Assembly: GCA_029783825.1 (NCBI GenBank)
Contig: JAREIK010002629.1
Coordinates: 237,400 to 301,399 of the forward strand
DNA from: Sapria himalayana
Lineage: Eukaryota; Streptophyta; Magnoliopsida; Malpighiales; Rafflesiaceae
Length of the DNA: 64,000 bases
Direction: 5' to 3'
The notes beneath the pieces are model-generated. The model did not search any database. It was not told the DNA's origin and saw only the letters and a program-made list of their open reading frames with translations. Both the position numbers and the translations under genes were made by a program. This document shows, piece by piece, positions 40,201 to 48,516 of the stretch; positions within the stretch are counted from its first letter, which is position 1, and each line of letters begins with the position of its first letter.

Positions 40201-43200
40201 CCTTGCTCAAACTGGCCGTGCCGGCATGTTGGCCTGGCTCATTGCCCTTGGAAGTATGTTCTTTTTCTGTAGCTATCCAAACTATGTTTTATGTAGTTCT
40301 TCTGATGAAGAGGACAATGACAAGGAAAATGTTGATCCCTCCTTCATTGGATTGGTTGATTCTTCTTTATCTCCTAAAGGTGATCCTGTCAAGGCTTTTT
40401 TCGATGATGAAGCTGAGGAAGAAGATGATAGTGATAATGATGGCCGTCTCTTCCAAGATACTGAGGAAGATGAGGATGATACAGGCTCTGAAGGGCCTAA
40501 TGATACCATTGTTGCTGAATATGACGAAAAGCCAATTGATAAGGACAAACGGGATCAACTACACCAGAAATGGCTCGAGCAACAGGATTCAGCAGGGACA
40601 GAAAGCCTTCTACTGAGACTGAAATGTGGTTCTGCACACAAAGAAAACACCATGCTTGATCAAATGGAAGATGAATTTGAAAAAGAATCACTTGGGGAGG
40701 CTATAGATTACTCGATTTCAAGAAATATGGTGCGAACAAATTTAAAGAAGGCGAAGGAAATGATTCCTCTAATGTTCACAGACAAAGATGATGTGTATGT
40801 GTCATCTGAAGAAGAAGCAGTTACTGAAAAAATCTCCTATAAAACTGTGAGTTGTATAAATCAACATGTTTTGCATGGAGTAAATACTATTATTCACTAA
40901 TTACTGTGATTAACATAGATAGGACTAATAGAGATGCACGAAATGGGGAAGTTGGAAAAGTGTAATGAAAGTATAAACAGGGAATAATAATAATTAGTGA
41001 ATAATACACAATCAAACCCATTTTTTCATTATATGAAATCATACAATCTACACGAACACTTATCAACCCTAAGGTTTAAAATTAATGCAAGAACATAAAC
41101 ACTCTTAGCTGACTTGAATTATTGACATATGTGGTATAAATATTAATGCTTGTAATAAATTTCTTGTTTTGAAATTATTGGGTCTAAATTGAATTTGAAT
41201 ATTTAATAATTTTTAATTGCTTACAAGTTTCAAGCTTGGAGGCCTCTTAAGGTAGCTTATATTTGAGAGATTAATTATAATAATATGATTATTGTATGAT
41301 TAGAGATGTCCATTGGGTCATGTTGCTTGACACAACATGAAATCGTGTGCCATGTCATGCATGTTGGGGTGGTCCTTGTGGCACACATGCTTGTGGTGCG
41401 TGTTGGCTTGATGTGCCACTTGTGACTCAGGAGCCATGATCACATGGCATGTGCCTAACCATGGGTCATGCTTGAATACCCATGACCCATGATTCATTGA
41501 TTGACTCAGGTGTTTTATTAAAATGATAATGTAAACACTCAATGCACTTTCTATATAATCATCTTGTTGATAATTTAAATCCTACTAAATTATAATATCT
41601 TCTAAGTTGCTAGAATTTGTATCCATTGACTCAATTTCAAGGTAGCTAAATTATAAGTTATAAGTAAGTCTGACATTGATTATAACTTAGTAGAGAAAAA
41701 AAATTATAAAATATATATTATTTTTAGAGATATCAAATGGGTCGTGCCGTGTTGGCACGACCTTTGAGTGAGGCACGATACGACATGAGAACCAGCTGGC
41801 CTGCCCAGTAAACACGGTGGCACGACCGAGTGTTGGGCCATGCTGGACTGACCTTGTTGGAACCTGTTGCATCAAAACATAGCGAGTGACAGGCTTACGT
41901 GGCTAGACAATTGCAATTGGTCACATAAGCAAGATCCGACTAATGTGGTCAGATTTTTTTTTAAATTAACTTCCTCTGTTGGGTAGTCACCTGATAGGAC
42001 TTGACCCGTAACCTATAGTTGGTCCTCAGTCCTTGGGCTGGTAGACCGTGCCACCAGGTCAAACACATGGGCTGTGCCTTGGTTGACATGAGGGACGAGC
42101 GCATGGCCCGCACTGGTCCAACATGAAGCATAACATGACAAAAATTGTGTCATGGGGCAACAAAGTCCCGGACTTGACATGGTGCCGGACCATGCAATGC
42201 TTGGCCATGCACGGCTGAACCGGCTCAGTTGATATTTCTAATTATTTTCAAGAATAATTACTTCATAGAAGGGATTCTTTGCAATTAGACATTAAGGGTG
42301 CTCTGACATGTAGGTTGGAGGTATAACTAAGTTTGGAATTCACGGAAGAATTTGTGGATAGTGTGGTAGGTCTTGTTAATAATGTCTAGCATGAAAGGAA
42401 GTACATTGGTGTTACGAATTTCCTTTTCATTTGAGTAATGCATTAGGTTGATTGTTCTTTGGTGACCTTATATCTGCTATTTTTTTTTGCTTTCTTTATC
42501 ATGTTCATGCTCTTAGTGTTTGTAAGCTCAAGGTGAGCCGCATGCAAGCATAGAGGCTGCATTAGCAATAAAAAAAGTATTGAGCCATCAATTATTTATA
42601 AATATTAGTAACTTTAATATTTTCATATATAATTTTTTCTTTAATTTTTTTTTCATATTGTTTTTATAATTTTCAAGTTTCCATAGTTTTAAAGTTTATT
42701 TCATCAAATGCATAAATACATCAAGTAATAATTTGCAGTTTACAAGTGATCAATATTATTTTTTTGCTTTATTTCTTGAGTCTTGAAATATTTTTTAGTA
42801 AAATTTAAAATAAATTATCATCAATTAAATGATATAAATAATAAATTAAATTTTTTGCAATTTAGAGAATCTCACTTCCACTAATGTCTCTTCCTCTGCA
42901 AGTAAAAGAACCAATGTTATTAGGCACATTTTCATTGGATGCATTTATTTTTATTTAAAATACAAAAAATATATATCATTACAAAATTGGTAGCGGCAAG
43001 ATAATTTAATCATATATAAATATAATATATCAATATAATATCATAATGACATTATTAGAAATTGAGCATGGTTTGAACTCATCCCCAAAAGTTTGCTTAA
43101 AGGGAGAAAGAATTTATATCATTAATTATATATAATAATATATTTTACTCAAAATTTATGATTTGAGATGGTTTTTAACCCTCTTCTCATGCTCAATGTT

Positions 43201-43846
43201 GGACATCTGCAGCATGAAGTTTTTTGCAGAACTGCACATTTTCTGTTGTGTGAATTTTATGATTACATATGTGCGAGTCTAGTAGTTTCTCTTGTAGTTT
43301 TTGTTATTGACAATGCTATTGCTTTTTTGAATATAAGATTTAATAATTTTCTTGCGTGTAATTTACTTTTTAGATTGAAAGAATAATATAATGTTGTATT
43401 TTGGGATATAAAGTTTAACAACTGTCCCAAGCGTGATAAGTCATGAGAGAAGAGGGAGACCAGTGTAATACTCCCATTAGTTTAAAAAGGCATGTTAAAA
43501 ATTGATTTAAATACTTCTTGATGCTTGTGAACTTACCTTCATTTTATGATATTATATTTGTTTCTCTCTCATCTTTATCAAGTTAATTAAAATATTTGTT
43601 AATTGCAGGAAGAGAATACTACTATCTTGTCACATGTGGAAGATAAAGACTCTAAAGGAATCTTTGGTCTCATAAAACAACTAAATGGTGTGCCTGAAAG
43701 TCAGAAGAAATCTAAAATAGCATGTATGTTTTCTGGTATATTCCACCAATATTTCAGGCTTACACTTTAATTAGCATGTAATTTATTTTTATTATTTTGC
43801 AGCTTATTTACACTCGTTGTCCTTAAGTGGAAACACAACCACAATG
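18707..43846 (+). CDS. Claspin/Mrc1-like replication-checkpoint protein, partial gene model
   Basis: Eight exons: 18,707-19,014, 19,095-19,149, 19,578-19,677, 19,770-19,965, 39,429-39,568, 40,273-40,846, 43,609-43,723 and 43,803-43,846. Every junction is GT-AG and the codon phase is kept at all seven joins, giving about 510 codons. The product is very acidic. Early comes ESQRLLRGETRDASFRPAP then SLLEKIRQRKLEITKKS, which I recognise from plant Claspin-like proteins. Exon 6 holds the MRC1-type region (AFFDDEAEEEDD, DKDKRDQLHQKWLEQQD, LMFTDKDDVYVSSEEE). In animals and yeast this family links the stalled replisome to checkpoint kinases in the nucleus. The start is uncertain: exon 1 opens at an acceptor, but ATG 18,727 lies in frame and an in-frame TAA sits at 18,697. 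After exon 8 the unspliced frame meets TAA at 43,853; homologues, as I remember them, run on, so further exons may lie beyond the window. Intron 4 is 19.5 kb. Confidence 0.68.
19966..22186. other. Start of the giant intron, AT-rich
   Basis: Intronic DNA without recognisable coding remains. It has a short (CA)n run at 20,879-20,893 and several GAATGA repeats near 20,408. Slightly GC-richer words around 21,500-21,600 could be a very old hAT end, but no terminal repeat can be named. Confidence 0.45.
22187..22308. repeat. Compound (AT)n/(AAAT)n microsatellite
   Basis: Alternating blocks of AT dinucleotides and AAAT tetranucleotides, each occurring two or three times. A plain slippage array. Confidence 0.95.
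22309..23555. other. Intronic AT-rich stretch
   Basis: Low-complexity intron DNA. The long open frame at 22,562-22,867 is rich in Ile, Tyr, Phe and Leu, as random AT-rich DNA would give, so I do not call a gene. Confidence 0.5.
23556..24885 (+). mobile_element. L1-type LINE relic (end of ORF2), hAT-interrupted
   Basis: Forward-strand fragments match the C-terminal end of plant L1 reverse transcriptases in order. They include MPRKVW, then LEKIHKDFLWGGGVLVCKPHLVKW, FEMAANKDAWVGEVWDREG, FSVKSLNEVLEP and PPIKCFFLLGKLPRERL (zf-RVT-type region). After a hAT inserted at 24,323-24,763, GDLSRMAWKWFG follows in a new frame. Only the 3' third of ORF2 remains. Multiple frameshifts and stops show it is dead. 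No poly-A tail or target duplication was identified. Confidence 0.78.
24323..24763 (+). mobile_element. Non-autonomous hAT, 441 bp, with TSD
   Basis: Left end TAGAGGTGTCAAATGGGCC, right end CCCGTTTGACAGATCTA. The flanks TCTTGGAG (24,315-24,322) and TATTGGAG (24,764-24,771) agree at 7 of 8 bases, as expected for a hAT target duplication. The interior is GC-rich with repeated GGCACTGC and GTGCC words and no transposase. It splits the LINE relic. Confidence 0.9.
25727..28763 (-). mobile_element. Full-length hAT element with perfect TSD
   Basis: 3,037 bp between terminal repeats TAGAGATGTCAAATGGGC and GATCCGTTTGACATCTCTA. The flanking TTCTCATA at 25,719-25,726 is repeated exactly at 28,764-28,771, an 8-bp target duplication. 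The transposase lies on the minus strand. The terminal 150 bp are GC-richer than the AT-rich interior. It lies in the giant intron of the Claspin-like gene, opposite to the gene. Confidence 0.95.
26450..28493 (-). pseudogene. hAT transposase remnant (BED finger, DDE, dimerisation)
   Basis: Starts at ATG 28,493 (minus strand, MINTNKINLNLENKN). A BED-type finger follows: YKYCKKILTFKSALGTGHL near 28,280. The middle piece 27,460-27,017 holds WNYTYLILKSCIGYEH and YLKYWSIIPFLYC. The C-terminal dimerisation block at 26,745-26,570 has LSKMTRNLLTPQVSSVAP and SDRISRLRSYIIEALACMKDW, ending at a stop at 26,450. Many stops and frameshifts break it. The catalytic glutamate of the SESAFS motif is lysine (APKSTFS). 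Confidence 0.85.
28772..29184. other. Intronic AT-rich DNA
   Basis: No gene is recognised. A short imperfect tandem word, AATCATGTTTCTCTATT, recurs three or four times between about 28,860 and 28,945. Confidence 0.5.
29185..29640 (+). mobile_element. RTE-type LINE reverse transcriptase relic
   Basis: Forward readings give FVDNKLLVDELNHIK at about 29,190, a decayed form of the FADDIVLVDE block that holds the polymerase aspartates. FILSENKEIHKNISHRIK at about 29,310 and SMCGNIKKDK at about 29,485 follow, matching the known order of the plant RTE-clade tail (LGSI..GEI..DVNHRI and WMCGNTRKDKIRNE). Part of the middle is deleted and frames change repeatedly. The aspartate pair has become Asp-Asn. 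Confidence 0.6.
29641..30387. other. Intronic AT-rich DNA with a short repeated word
   Basis: GATTATGCTCCA occurs three times, near 30,086, 30,137 and 30,170. No coding sequence is recognised. Confidence 0.5.
30388..30840. mobile_element. Probable decayed non-autonomous hAT
   Basis: A GC-enriched island in AT-rich intron DNA starts near AATGTCTCAAATGGGTTGTGCC and ends near GCCCAACCCATAATGG. This resembles worn ends of the TAGAGGTGTCAAATGGGC family. Neither terminal repeat is intact and no target duplication is recognised. Confidence 0.35.
31785..31915. repeat. GAGCTC-rich internal repeats
   Basis: The words GAGCTCGTCGAGGAGC and GAGCTCCATGGAG recur several times with variable spacing inside the TIR element. 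The short open frame over it is a by-product. Confidence 0.6.
32005..32190. repeat. GATATATC-rich repeat, copy 1
   Basis: The block contains many GATATATCC words spaced by TAAATTCTAAGTA-type linkers. It is the reverse complement of 52,341-52,546, from AATGATA through TTAATTGGTGCTCATATAC to TTTTAATCCT. Confidence 0.88.
32299..33768. other. Intronic AT-rich DNA
   Basis: No recognisable gene or terminal repeat. A sentence-like duplication around TTGTATATAAGATAATTATTATGATTATGTAATATC occurs near 32,465 and 32,560 in shortened form. Confidence 0.45.
33860..34273 (+). mobile_element. Non-autonomous hAT, 414 bp, nested in a hAT
   Basis: Ends TAGGGGTGTCAAACGGG and GGCCCATTTGACACCTCTA. The flanks GGCTAGGG and GGCCAGGG (33,852-33,859 and 34,274-34,281) agree at 7 of 8 bases. 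The interior matches the truncated copy at 7,700-8,046. It carries no transposase. Confidence 0.9.
34860..34975 (+). repeat. CT-rich tract upstream of hAT transposase
   Basis: Long (CT)n-rich DNA in the leader of this hAT copy. The copies at about 48,990-49,015 and 61,920-61,945 carry similar CTCTCT tracts at the same relative place, so the tract is part of the family and not local slippage alone. Confidence 0.7.
35199..37265 (+). pseudogene. hAT transposase remnant
   Basis: Begins at ATG 35,199 (MTNSEFNNNE). Decayed BED-finger traces lie near 35,410. DNVSNNEVVIHMFVRIIRDG lies near 36,015, YMCHIINLIIKTGINVV at 36,090-36,140, and IKVKEVENILTYVSSFMN-like sequence near 36,630. The dimerisation region at 36,920-37,080 reads LLPPLVLSIILKSIFF and ILDRRLKLWLDIIE. 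Numerous stops and frameshifts are present. The catalytic glutamate position is lysine (ILKSIFF). Confidence 0.78.
37771..38262. other. Intronic AT-rich DNA
   Basis: Nothing recognisable between the hAT right end and the tandem array. Confidence 0.5.
38263..38980. repeat. Three tandem copies of a roughly 235-bp unit
   Basis: Units start with GGATGAGAGCAT at 38,263 and 38,496 and GGTTGAGAGTAT at 38,731. Each runs through a TTTCATTATACTTATT block, GGAATATTTTTAGCATTGATATTATCATG, a GAGAGAGAGAG run and a TGTGCACTGTGTGCATT close. Spacings are about 233-245 bp. The array lies 450 bp before Claspin-like exon 5. Confidence 0.9.
38981..39428. other. Intron end before exon 5
   Basis: Moderately GC-richer, TG-rich DNA with repeated GTGTGTGC and GTGCA words, then a T-rich tract and the acceptor TTTTGTAG ending at 39,428. 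Confidence 0.5.
39429..40846 (+). CDS. Claspin-like exons 5-6
   Basis: Exon 5 (39,429-39,568) encodes DFNIDLQSSDWKDGLLDEPE. Exon 6 (40,273-40,846) is the largest and carries the acidic MRC1-type block. Exon 6 could instead begin at 40,297 after ATGTAG, which keeps the same frame; the CTTTTTCTGTAG acceptor at 40,272 has the better pyrimidine tract. The donors are CTT|GTAAGT and ACT|GTGAGT. The 704-bp intron between them holds a GC-rich hAT-like insertion. Confidence 0.78.
39755..40255. mobile_element. Probable hAT-derived insertion(s) in intron 5
   Basis: A GC-rich island of repeated GGCATGGCATGG, CTGGCACGG and GCCATGCC words lies within an AT-rich intron. Its left edge GAGGTATTGACTGGCCCAGG looks like a worn TAGAGGTGTCAAATGGGCC end. 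The right end is not recognisable. The open frames here, including the long one running into exon 6 from 40,046, are chance GC-rich frames. Confidence 0.5.
41301..41520. mobile_element. Possible hAT end fragment
   Basis: TAGAGATGTCCATTGGG at 41,304 resembles a family left end and is followed by GC-richer DNA with repeated CATGACCCATG words. No matching right end is found before AT-rich DNA resumes. Confidence 0.3.
41725..42240 (+). mobile_element. Non-autonomous hAT, 516 bp, perfect TSD
   Basis: Ends TAGAGATATCAAATGGG and GGCTCAGTTGATATTTCTA. The flanking ATTATTTT at 41,717-41,724 is repeated exactly at 42,241-42,248. GC-rich interior, no transposase. It lies in intron 6 of the Claspin-like gene. 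Confidence 0.92.
42249..43608. other. Rest of intron 6, AT-rich
   Basis: No recognisable element. The acceptor TTAATTGCAG ends at 43,608. Confidence 0.5.
43609..43846 (+). CDS. Claspin-like exons 7-8
   Basis: Exon 7 (43,609-43,723) encodes EENTTILSHVEDKDSKGIFG and LIKQLNGVPESQKKSKIA. After a 79-bp intron, exon 8 (43,803-43,846) encodes YLHSLSLSGNTTTM. The phase-1 join makes a serine codon. The donor ATG|GTGAGA follows. If it is not used, translation ends three codons later at TAA 43,853. Confidence 0.72.
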
Positions 43847-45941
43847 GTGAGATAATTTGATTATTTGTTATGCATATCTTTAAGTCTAATATTAAATTTT
43901 CTACTAGAATGTATTGTAAGAAATCTCTATGATTTTCTGTTTTGCATGTATATATTGGAGGTCATGCAAAATAAGGTTTGTAAATCTCTACTAGATAAAT
44001 TTTCGTCCAAGGGTTGTAAATTTCTACTAGATAAATTTTTGTCCAAGAGTTGTATATCTCAGATTTTCGATTTATTAGATGAAATCTCTATGATTTTTGG
44101 CGGTAAGAGTGTCGAGTTATTAATCTATCATTGACTTTGAGTTAAAACTAAAGACTAATATACTAGGATTTCCTACTAGATGTTTAGTTGCATTATTTTT
44201 TACTCATTGCTTAATTAAATTTAGTGTTGTTTTTGTGTTTTTGGATTGGAAAGTGCTCTTGCAAAAATTACATGCTTGGTATTCTTTTTTTCTATAGTAG
44301 CTAAATAAAAGCATTAAAATTTATTTAATGAATTGATATGGTTTGATTTTTATGATGTTCTATATTGAATAGATTTACCTACTAAGATTGTCTTCACTTA
44401 AATCATATGTTTATTTGAGTTTGAGAATATTTCATTATCTTTAATCATTTAGTTTTAATTTCTAGCTAGTTTGGATCAAGTATATGAATTTTTATTTTTT
44501 ATTTAATACTATCTTTAATAACTTTTATACATTGAATGAACCAATTTTTCTTTTCATACCTTAACTCATGTTTAATTGATTTTCTTTTCTTTATTATTTT
44601 TGTTTTCAATTATTCCATTTTTATGAATTTGAGTACTTAGATAATTAATTTATCTATTAGGTATAACAAATATTTCATTTATTTATTTATTATAATTCAT
44701 ATATAATAATTTTTATATATCAATGCAATTTTCTTATATTATTTTTTGTTAATCTTATTAATCTTATTAATGTTTTAATATTTTATTATCTAACATTCAT
44801 TTATATAAAACATAAAATTAATCTAATAATTATTTTTTTTTAAAATATAATGCTTAACTTAATGAATATTTTTTCATCATATTTGCATTGTTGTGAAAGA
44901 CACACAAGCACTAGGTTATGATGGCTTGTGGAAGGCACATTCTTTTTAACATTTAATTTTTTTATTGGTCTTAACTTTTAGACACATTACTCTAAATTTG
45001 TATATTTTTTTAAGAATATCAGATATGAAGATAAAATATAAGGGTAAAATATAAAGAATATTGCAAAAAAAATGAACAACTAGGAATAGTAATAATGAAT
45101 TATAAAAAAATTAGTTATAAATAATATCATAGAATAACAATAATATAAAAAAGCATTTATTATTATAAATATTTATAGAGGTGTAAAATATAAAATAACA
45201 TCATACGAATTTATTTGGAACAAACATCTATGTATATGCTACCAAATAGCTAGGATTACTCAAACTAAATACTAAATTTATAAAAATAATTGTATGTACA
45301 AGTATAATATTTAATATTTTCTTTAAGCTAGATAGCTTTGATACTAAGTTTAGAGAGAAAAAAAAGAAAATTATTATTTGTCAATGTTTTGTGTAGATAT
45401 TTTATGACTAATTTAAAGTATGAATGTGTGTTGCCACAATTAATTTATCATGTCTTTTTTCATTCAAGTCCAACTTTTATTGTGTATTTAAAATTAATCA
45501 ATTAAATAATAATTGATTTCTATGTGTTTTTTCTTTCATGAAAGAACAGATTAAAAGTAATATATATGACTACTTGACTCTTATCATTAGTGGTAGTGAG
45601 ACCTAAAACTATAAAATAAATCTTATCATGTAATTATTTGATCCAAAGAGATTCTCAAGTAGTATTAAAATTTTATCATCACTCTATAGTTTGTGTTCAT
45701 TATAATGACAAATTATTATGATATCTTATTTTTTAAGGTATAAACTTATTTTTCAATAAAATATAATAGTATATGATGAATCTCTTGTATGTGTAAACTG
45801 AATTCAAATTAGAATTTGTTAAAGGTCCTCGCTAGAAAAACTATGGTTGGCACAAATTTAGTAAGATATCATAATAATTCTATATATATATGAAAAAAAA
45901 AAAAACAATAATTCTATTAATTTATAAAATCAAACAATAAA

Positions 45942-45995
<54 letters not shown>

Positions 45996-46020
45996 GATTT
46001 GGGGTATCTTATATGTCGGG
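43847..46020. other. AT-rich DNA downstream of exon 8
   Basis: Holds a 36-bp direct duplication starting at 43,981 and 44,017 (TAAATCTCTACTAGATAAAT). Near 44,890 there is a solo fragment resembling the end of the 31,612-32,290 element (GTTGTGAAAGACACACAAGC). A (CA)n array is reported separately. No further Claspin-like exon was recognised. Confidence 0.5.
45943..45996. repeat. (CA)21 then (TA)6 microsatellite
   Basis: Uninterrupted dinucleotide runs. Confidence 0.97.
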
Positions 46021-46029
46021 TGCTTCCAA

Positions 46030-47050
46030 ACTATAACAAATAATAAACAAAAGATATACTAAGCCTTAGCACTCTTCTTTAAGTCGGGATGTACATCTCA
46101 TAAATATTTAACTTGGAGAAGAAAATAATAACTTGTGATCCTTAAAGAGCATTCTTGAAGATGTCTATAGTCTTTTCGTTGGTCAGTACGTGAGCAATGC
46201 CAATTGAATCATCTTGAATTTTTTTTAGAATGAAGTGATTATTAATTTTAATATTTTGTCTGCTTGTGGAATATTAGATTGACAGTAATGTATCGGGCTA
46301 CTTGACTATTAAAGTAAAATATAATTGATCTTTGAATTGATAGGCAAAATATTTCTAAGAAATGGTTGATCCATTATAACTCACAAGTAGGTGCTATCCT
46401 AACTCTCTATTATGTTTTTTCATTAGATATTGAAATAATTATTTTTATCTTTTATTTTTTTAGAAGAAAAAGTTACCAATAAAAAAATATAAAAACTTAT
46501 GATTCCTCTTCTTTTTGTGATCTCTAGAGTCTAACTATAATTTTAATATATCTTTACTTGACTATGTTCATAATTTTAGAACAAAATCACATGTCATGGA
46601 GTTTTTTACATACATGAGAATTATGAGAATTGTGTTTATATGAATGTGTTTGGAAAAATATAGGAAATGAGTAATTATACATATAGCTCATATAATATCT
46701 AGCTGAGTTACTATCAAATAATTTAGTTTTATTATGATCCTTATATATGTTGTTGAATCAATTGATAAATCAATCTCTATAAATAAGTTTACACATGAAT
46801 CAAGTGGTGAGTTAGCAGGTCCACATCATGGCTTATTGAGATTAGATAAAATATCTAAAATATATATTCTTTGAAAAAGAAAAATTGTTTCTTTTGAATA
46901 TTTAATCTCAATACTATAAAAATATTTTATACATTCCAAATCATTTCTCTGAAACTTTCTTTCTGAGAAATAATTTTAGTTGTGATATATCTAATAAATA
47001 ATTTCATATAATCAGAATATTATTGATATATATTACTAACATCACATAAT
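46030..47050 (-). mobile_element. Old Ty1/copia relic: reverse transcriptase and RNase H
   Basis: On the minus strand, from 47,045 down, readings give a decayed YVDDIIITGS-type block, then DLGILRYFLGIEVKYSKETI, FLSQRKYILDIL, NYLIVTQLDI, and near 46,280-46,120 the RNase H close NLIFHKQTKY and HFILKKIQDDSIGIAHVPTNEKT-like sequence. All are standard for copia Pol, in order, across several frames. It ends at a hAT beginning at 47,103. See the gag-integrase relic at 54,030-55,180, which is probably the rest of the same element. Confidence 0.8.
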
Positions 47051-47102
47051 GATTTCTTGGCTCATATCAACAAAAAATAAGAATAATTTAACATTTATCT
47101 CT

Positions 47103-47621
47103 TATAGGTGTCAAAAGGCCTGGACTCGGTTAGGGCCCAACATGGTTCAGTTGTGTATGTGCTGGCACGACATGCTACAGTACTATGCTCGGTCCCATGC
47201 TGGCTCACCCTCGGCACCATTCGTGCAGTGCCAGGCTGAGGGATTTTGGCTCGCGTGCTGTGTTAGGCCGATGGATTTTGGCCCGCATGCCGTGCTAGGC
47301 ACGACACGGGTGCTTAGCACGTGGGCACGACATCAGTGAGTGGTGACCACACACCGAGTATGGTTACAATGGTGGAACAATGAGCGACACTTGACAGGCG
47401 ACGGCGGCGCGTGCCGAAATCTTAATTTTTTAAAAAAACTTGCCACCCCAACCCAAATTGGCTGACTTGAAACACCCCGAACCCAAGCAGATTTTGGGCA
47501 GTATGCTCGTGCCGGGCCTGACCTCCATGGGACAGTGCTTTGCCTGGCATGACACACCAGTTCGGTTGGGTCCGAAAAATCTGGGCTAGGTCAGACTAGG
47601 CCGCCCCGTTTGACACTTCTA
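47103..47621 (+). mobile_element. Non-autonomous hAT, about 519 bp
   Basis: Left end TATAGGTGTCAAAAGGCC, right end CCCCGTTTGACACTTCTA. The interior includes CGACATGCTACAGT as in the 7,700 and 33,860 copies. The immediate flanks do not form a convincing 8-bp duplication, in line with later rearrangement on the right side. Confidence 0.8.
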
Positions 47622-48060
47622 GTACTTCTAAGATCAAATATAATAAGTACCATAAGTTACTCAAAGCATGCCTCAGGTATGCCTAAAGCCTAGGCTCCAC
47701 CAGACCTAGAGGTGTTAAACAGGTCAGCCTGGTATTAGGCCTCCCAACCGGGCTACCGTACCTGGTCAGGCATAGCACGGTACAATAATCGTGCTGTACC
47801 TGACATGACATGTCAGTTTGGTTGGGTCCAAAAAATTTGGACTGGTCAGGCTAGGCCGGCTCGTTTGATACCTTTAGTACATCTAAGATCAAATATAATA
47901 AGTACCATAAGTTATTCAAAGCATGCCTCATGTATGCCTAAAGCCTAGGCTCCATCAGACCTAGAGGTGTCAAACAGGCCGGCCTAGTTTTAGGCCTCCC
48001 AACTGGGTTACCATGTCGGGTCAGACACAGCATGGTTACTGTATCGTGTCATGCCTGACC
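47622..48060. repeat. 255-bp tandem duplication across hAT junctions
   Basis: An 85-bp non-hAT segment (AGTACTTCTAAGATCAAATA at 47,621) recurs 255 bp later at 47,876. The hAT left end TAGAGGTGTTAAACAGG at 47,707 recurs at 47,962 with the same inner GGCCTCCCAAC. Between the segments lies a 170-bp hAT miniature (47,707-47,876). Confidence 0.9.
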
Positions 48061-48473
48061 CAGCATGGTTCAGTGGAGGTTAGGCTCGACACTGACCCAC
48101 AGCTCAAAATCTGCTAGGTTCGGCCTGGTTTGGCCCAGTTCGGGTTGGGCATTAACCATAATTTTTTAAAGAATTAGGGTTTTGGTGGAGTGCCACCGTG
48201 TCGTTGTTGCTTTTTTGGGGCTCGATGAGCTTTGCTCGTGGCATCAGCTCGTCTTGACCACACTCGGTGCCTGGTCATGACGTGTCGTGCCCATGTGCCA
48301 GGTATTTGTGCCGTGCCTGTCACTACACGTGGGCCGAAATCCCTCGGCCCCGCACGGCACGACTGATGTCGAGGGCAGGCCTGGTATGGGCACAGGTCAT
48401 TCCCGTGCTGTGCAGGGCCAAGCACGGTCGAACCTTGCTGGGACGGGTCGGGCTGGCCCATTTGATACCTTTA
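47962..48473 (+). mobile_element. Non-autonomous hAT, about 512 bp
   Basis: Left end TAGAGGTGTCAAACAGGCC, right end GGCCCATTTGATACCTTTA. GC-rich interior with GGCACGAC words, no transposase. No clear target duplication is found. Confidence 0.8.
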
Positions 48474-48516
48474 AACAAATCCATTTAAAAGTGCCTCGTC
48501 TCATCTCAGGTATCCC

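Noticed and set aside
40046..40272. N-terminal extension of exon 6 as a 284-codon protein starting at 40,046
   Set aside because: The upstream part is hAT-like GC-rich intron sequence. A good acceptor at 40,272 and phase with exon 5 mark the true exon start.
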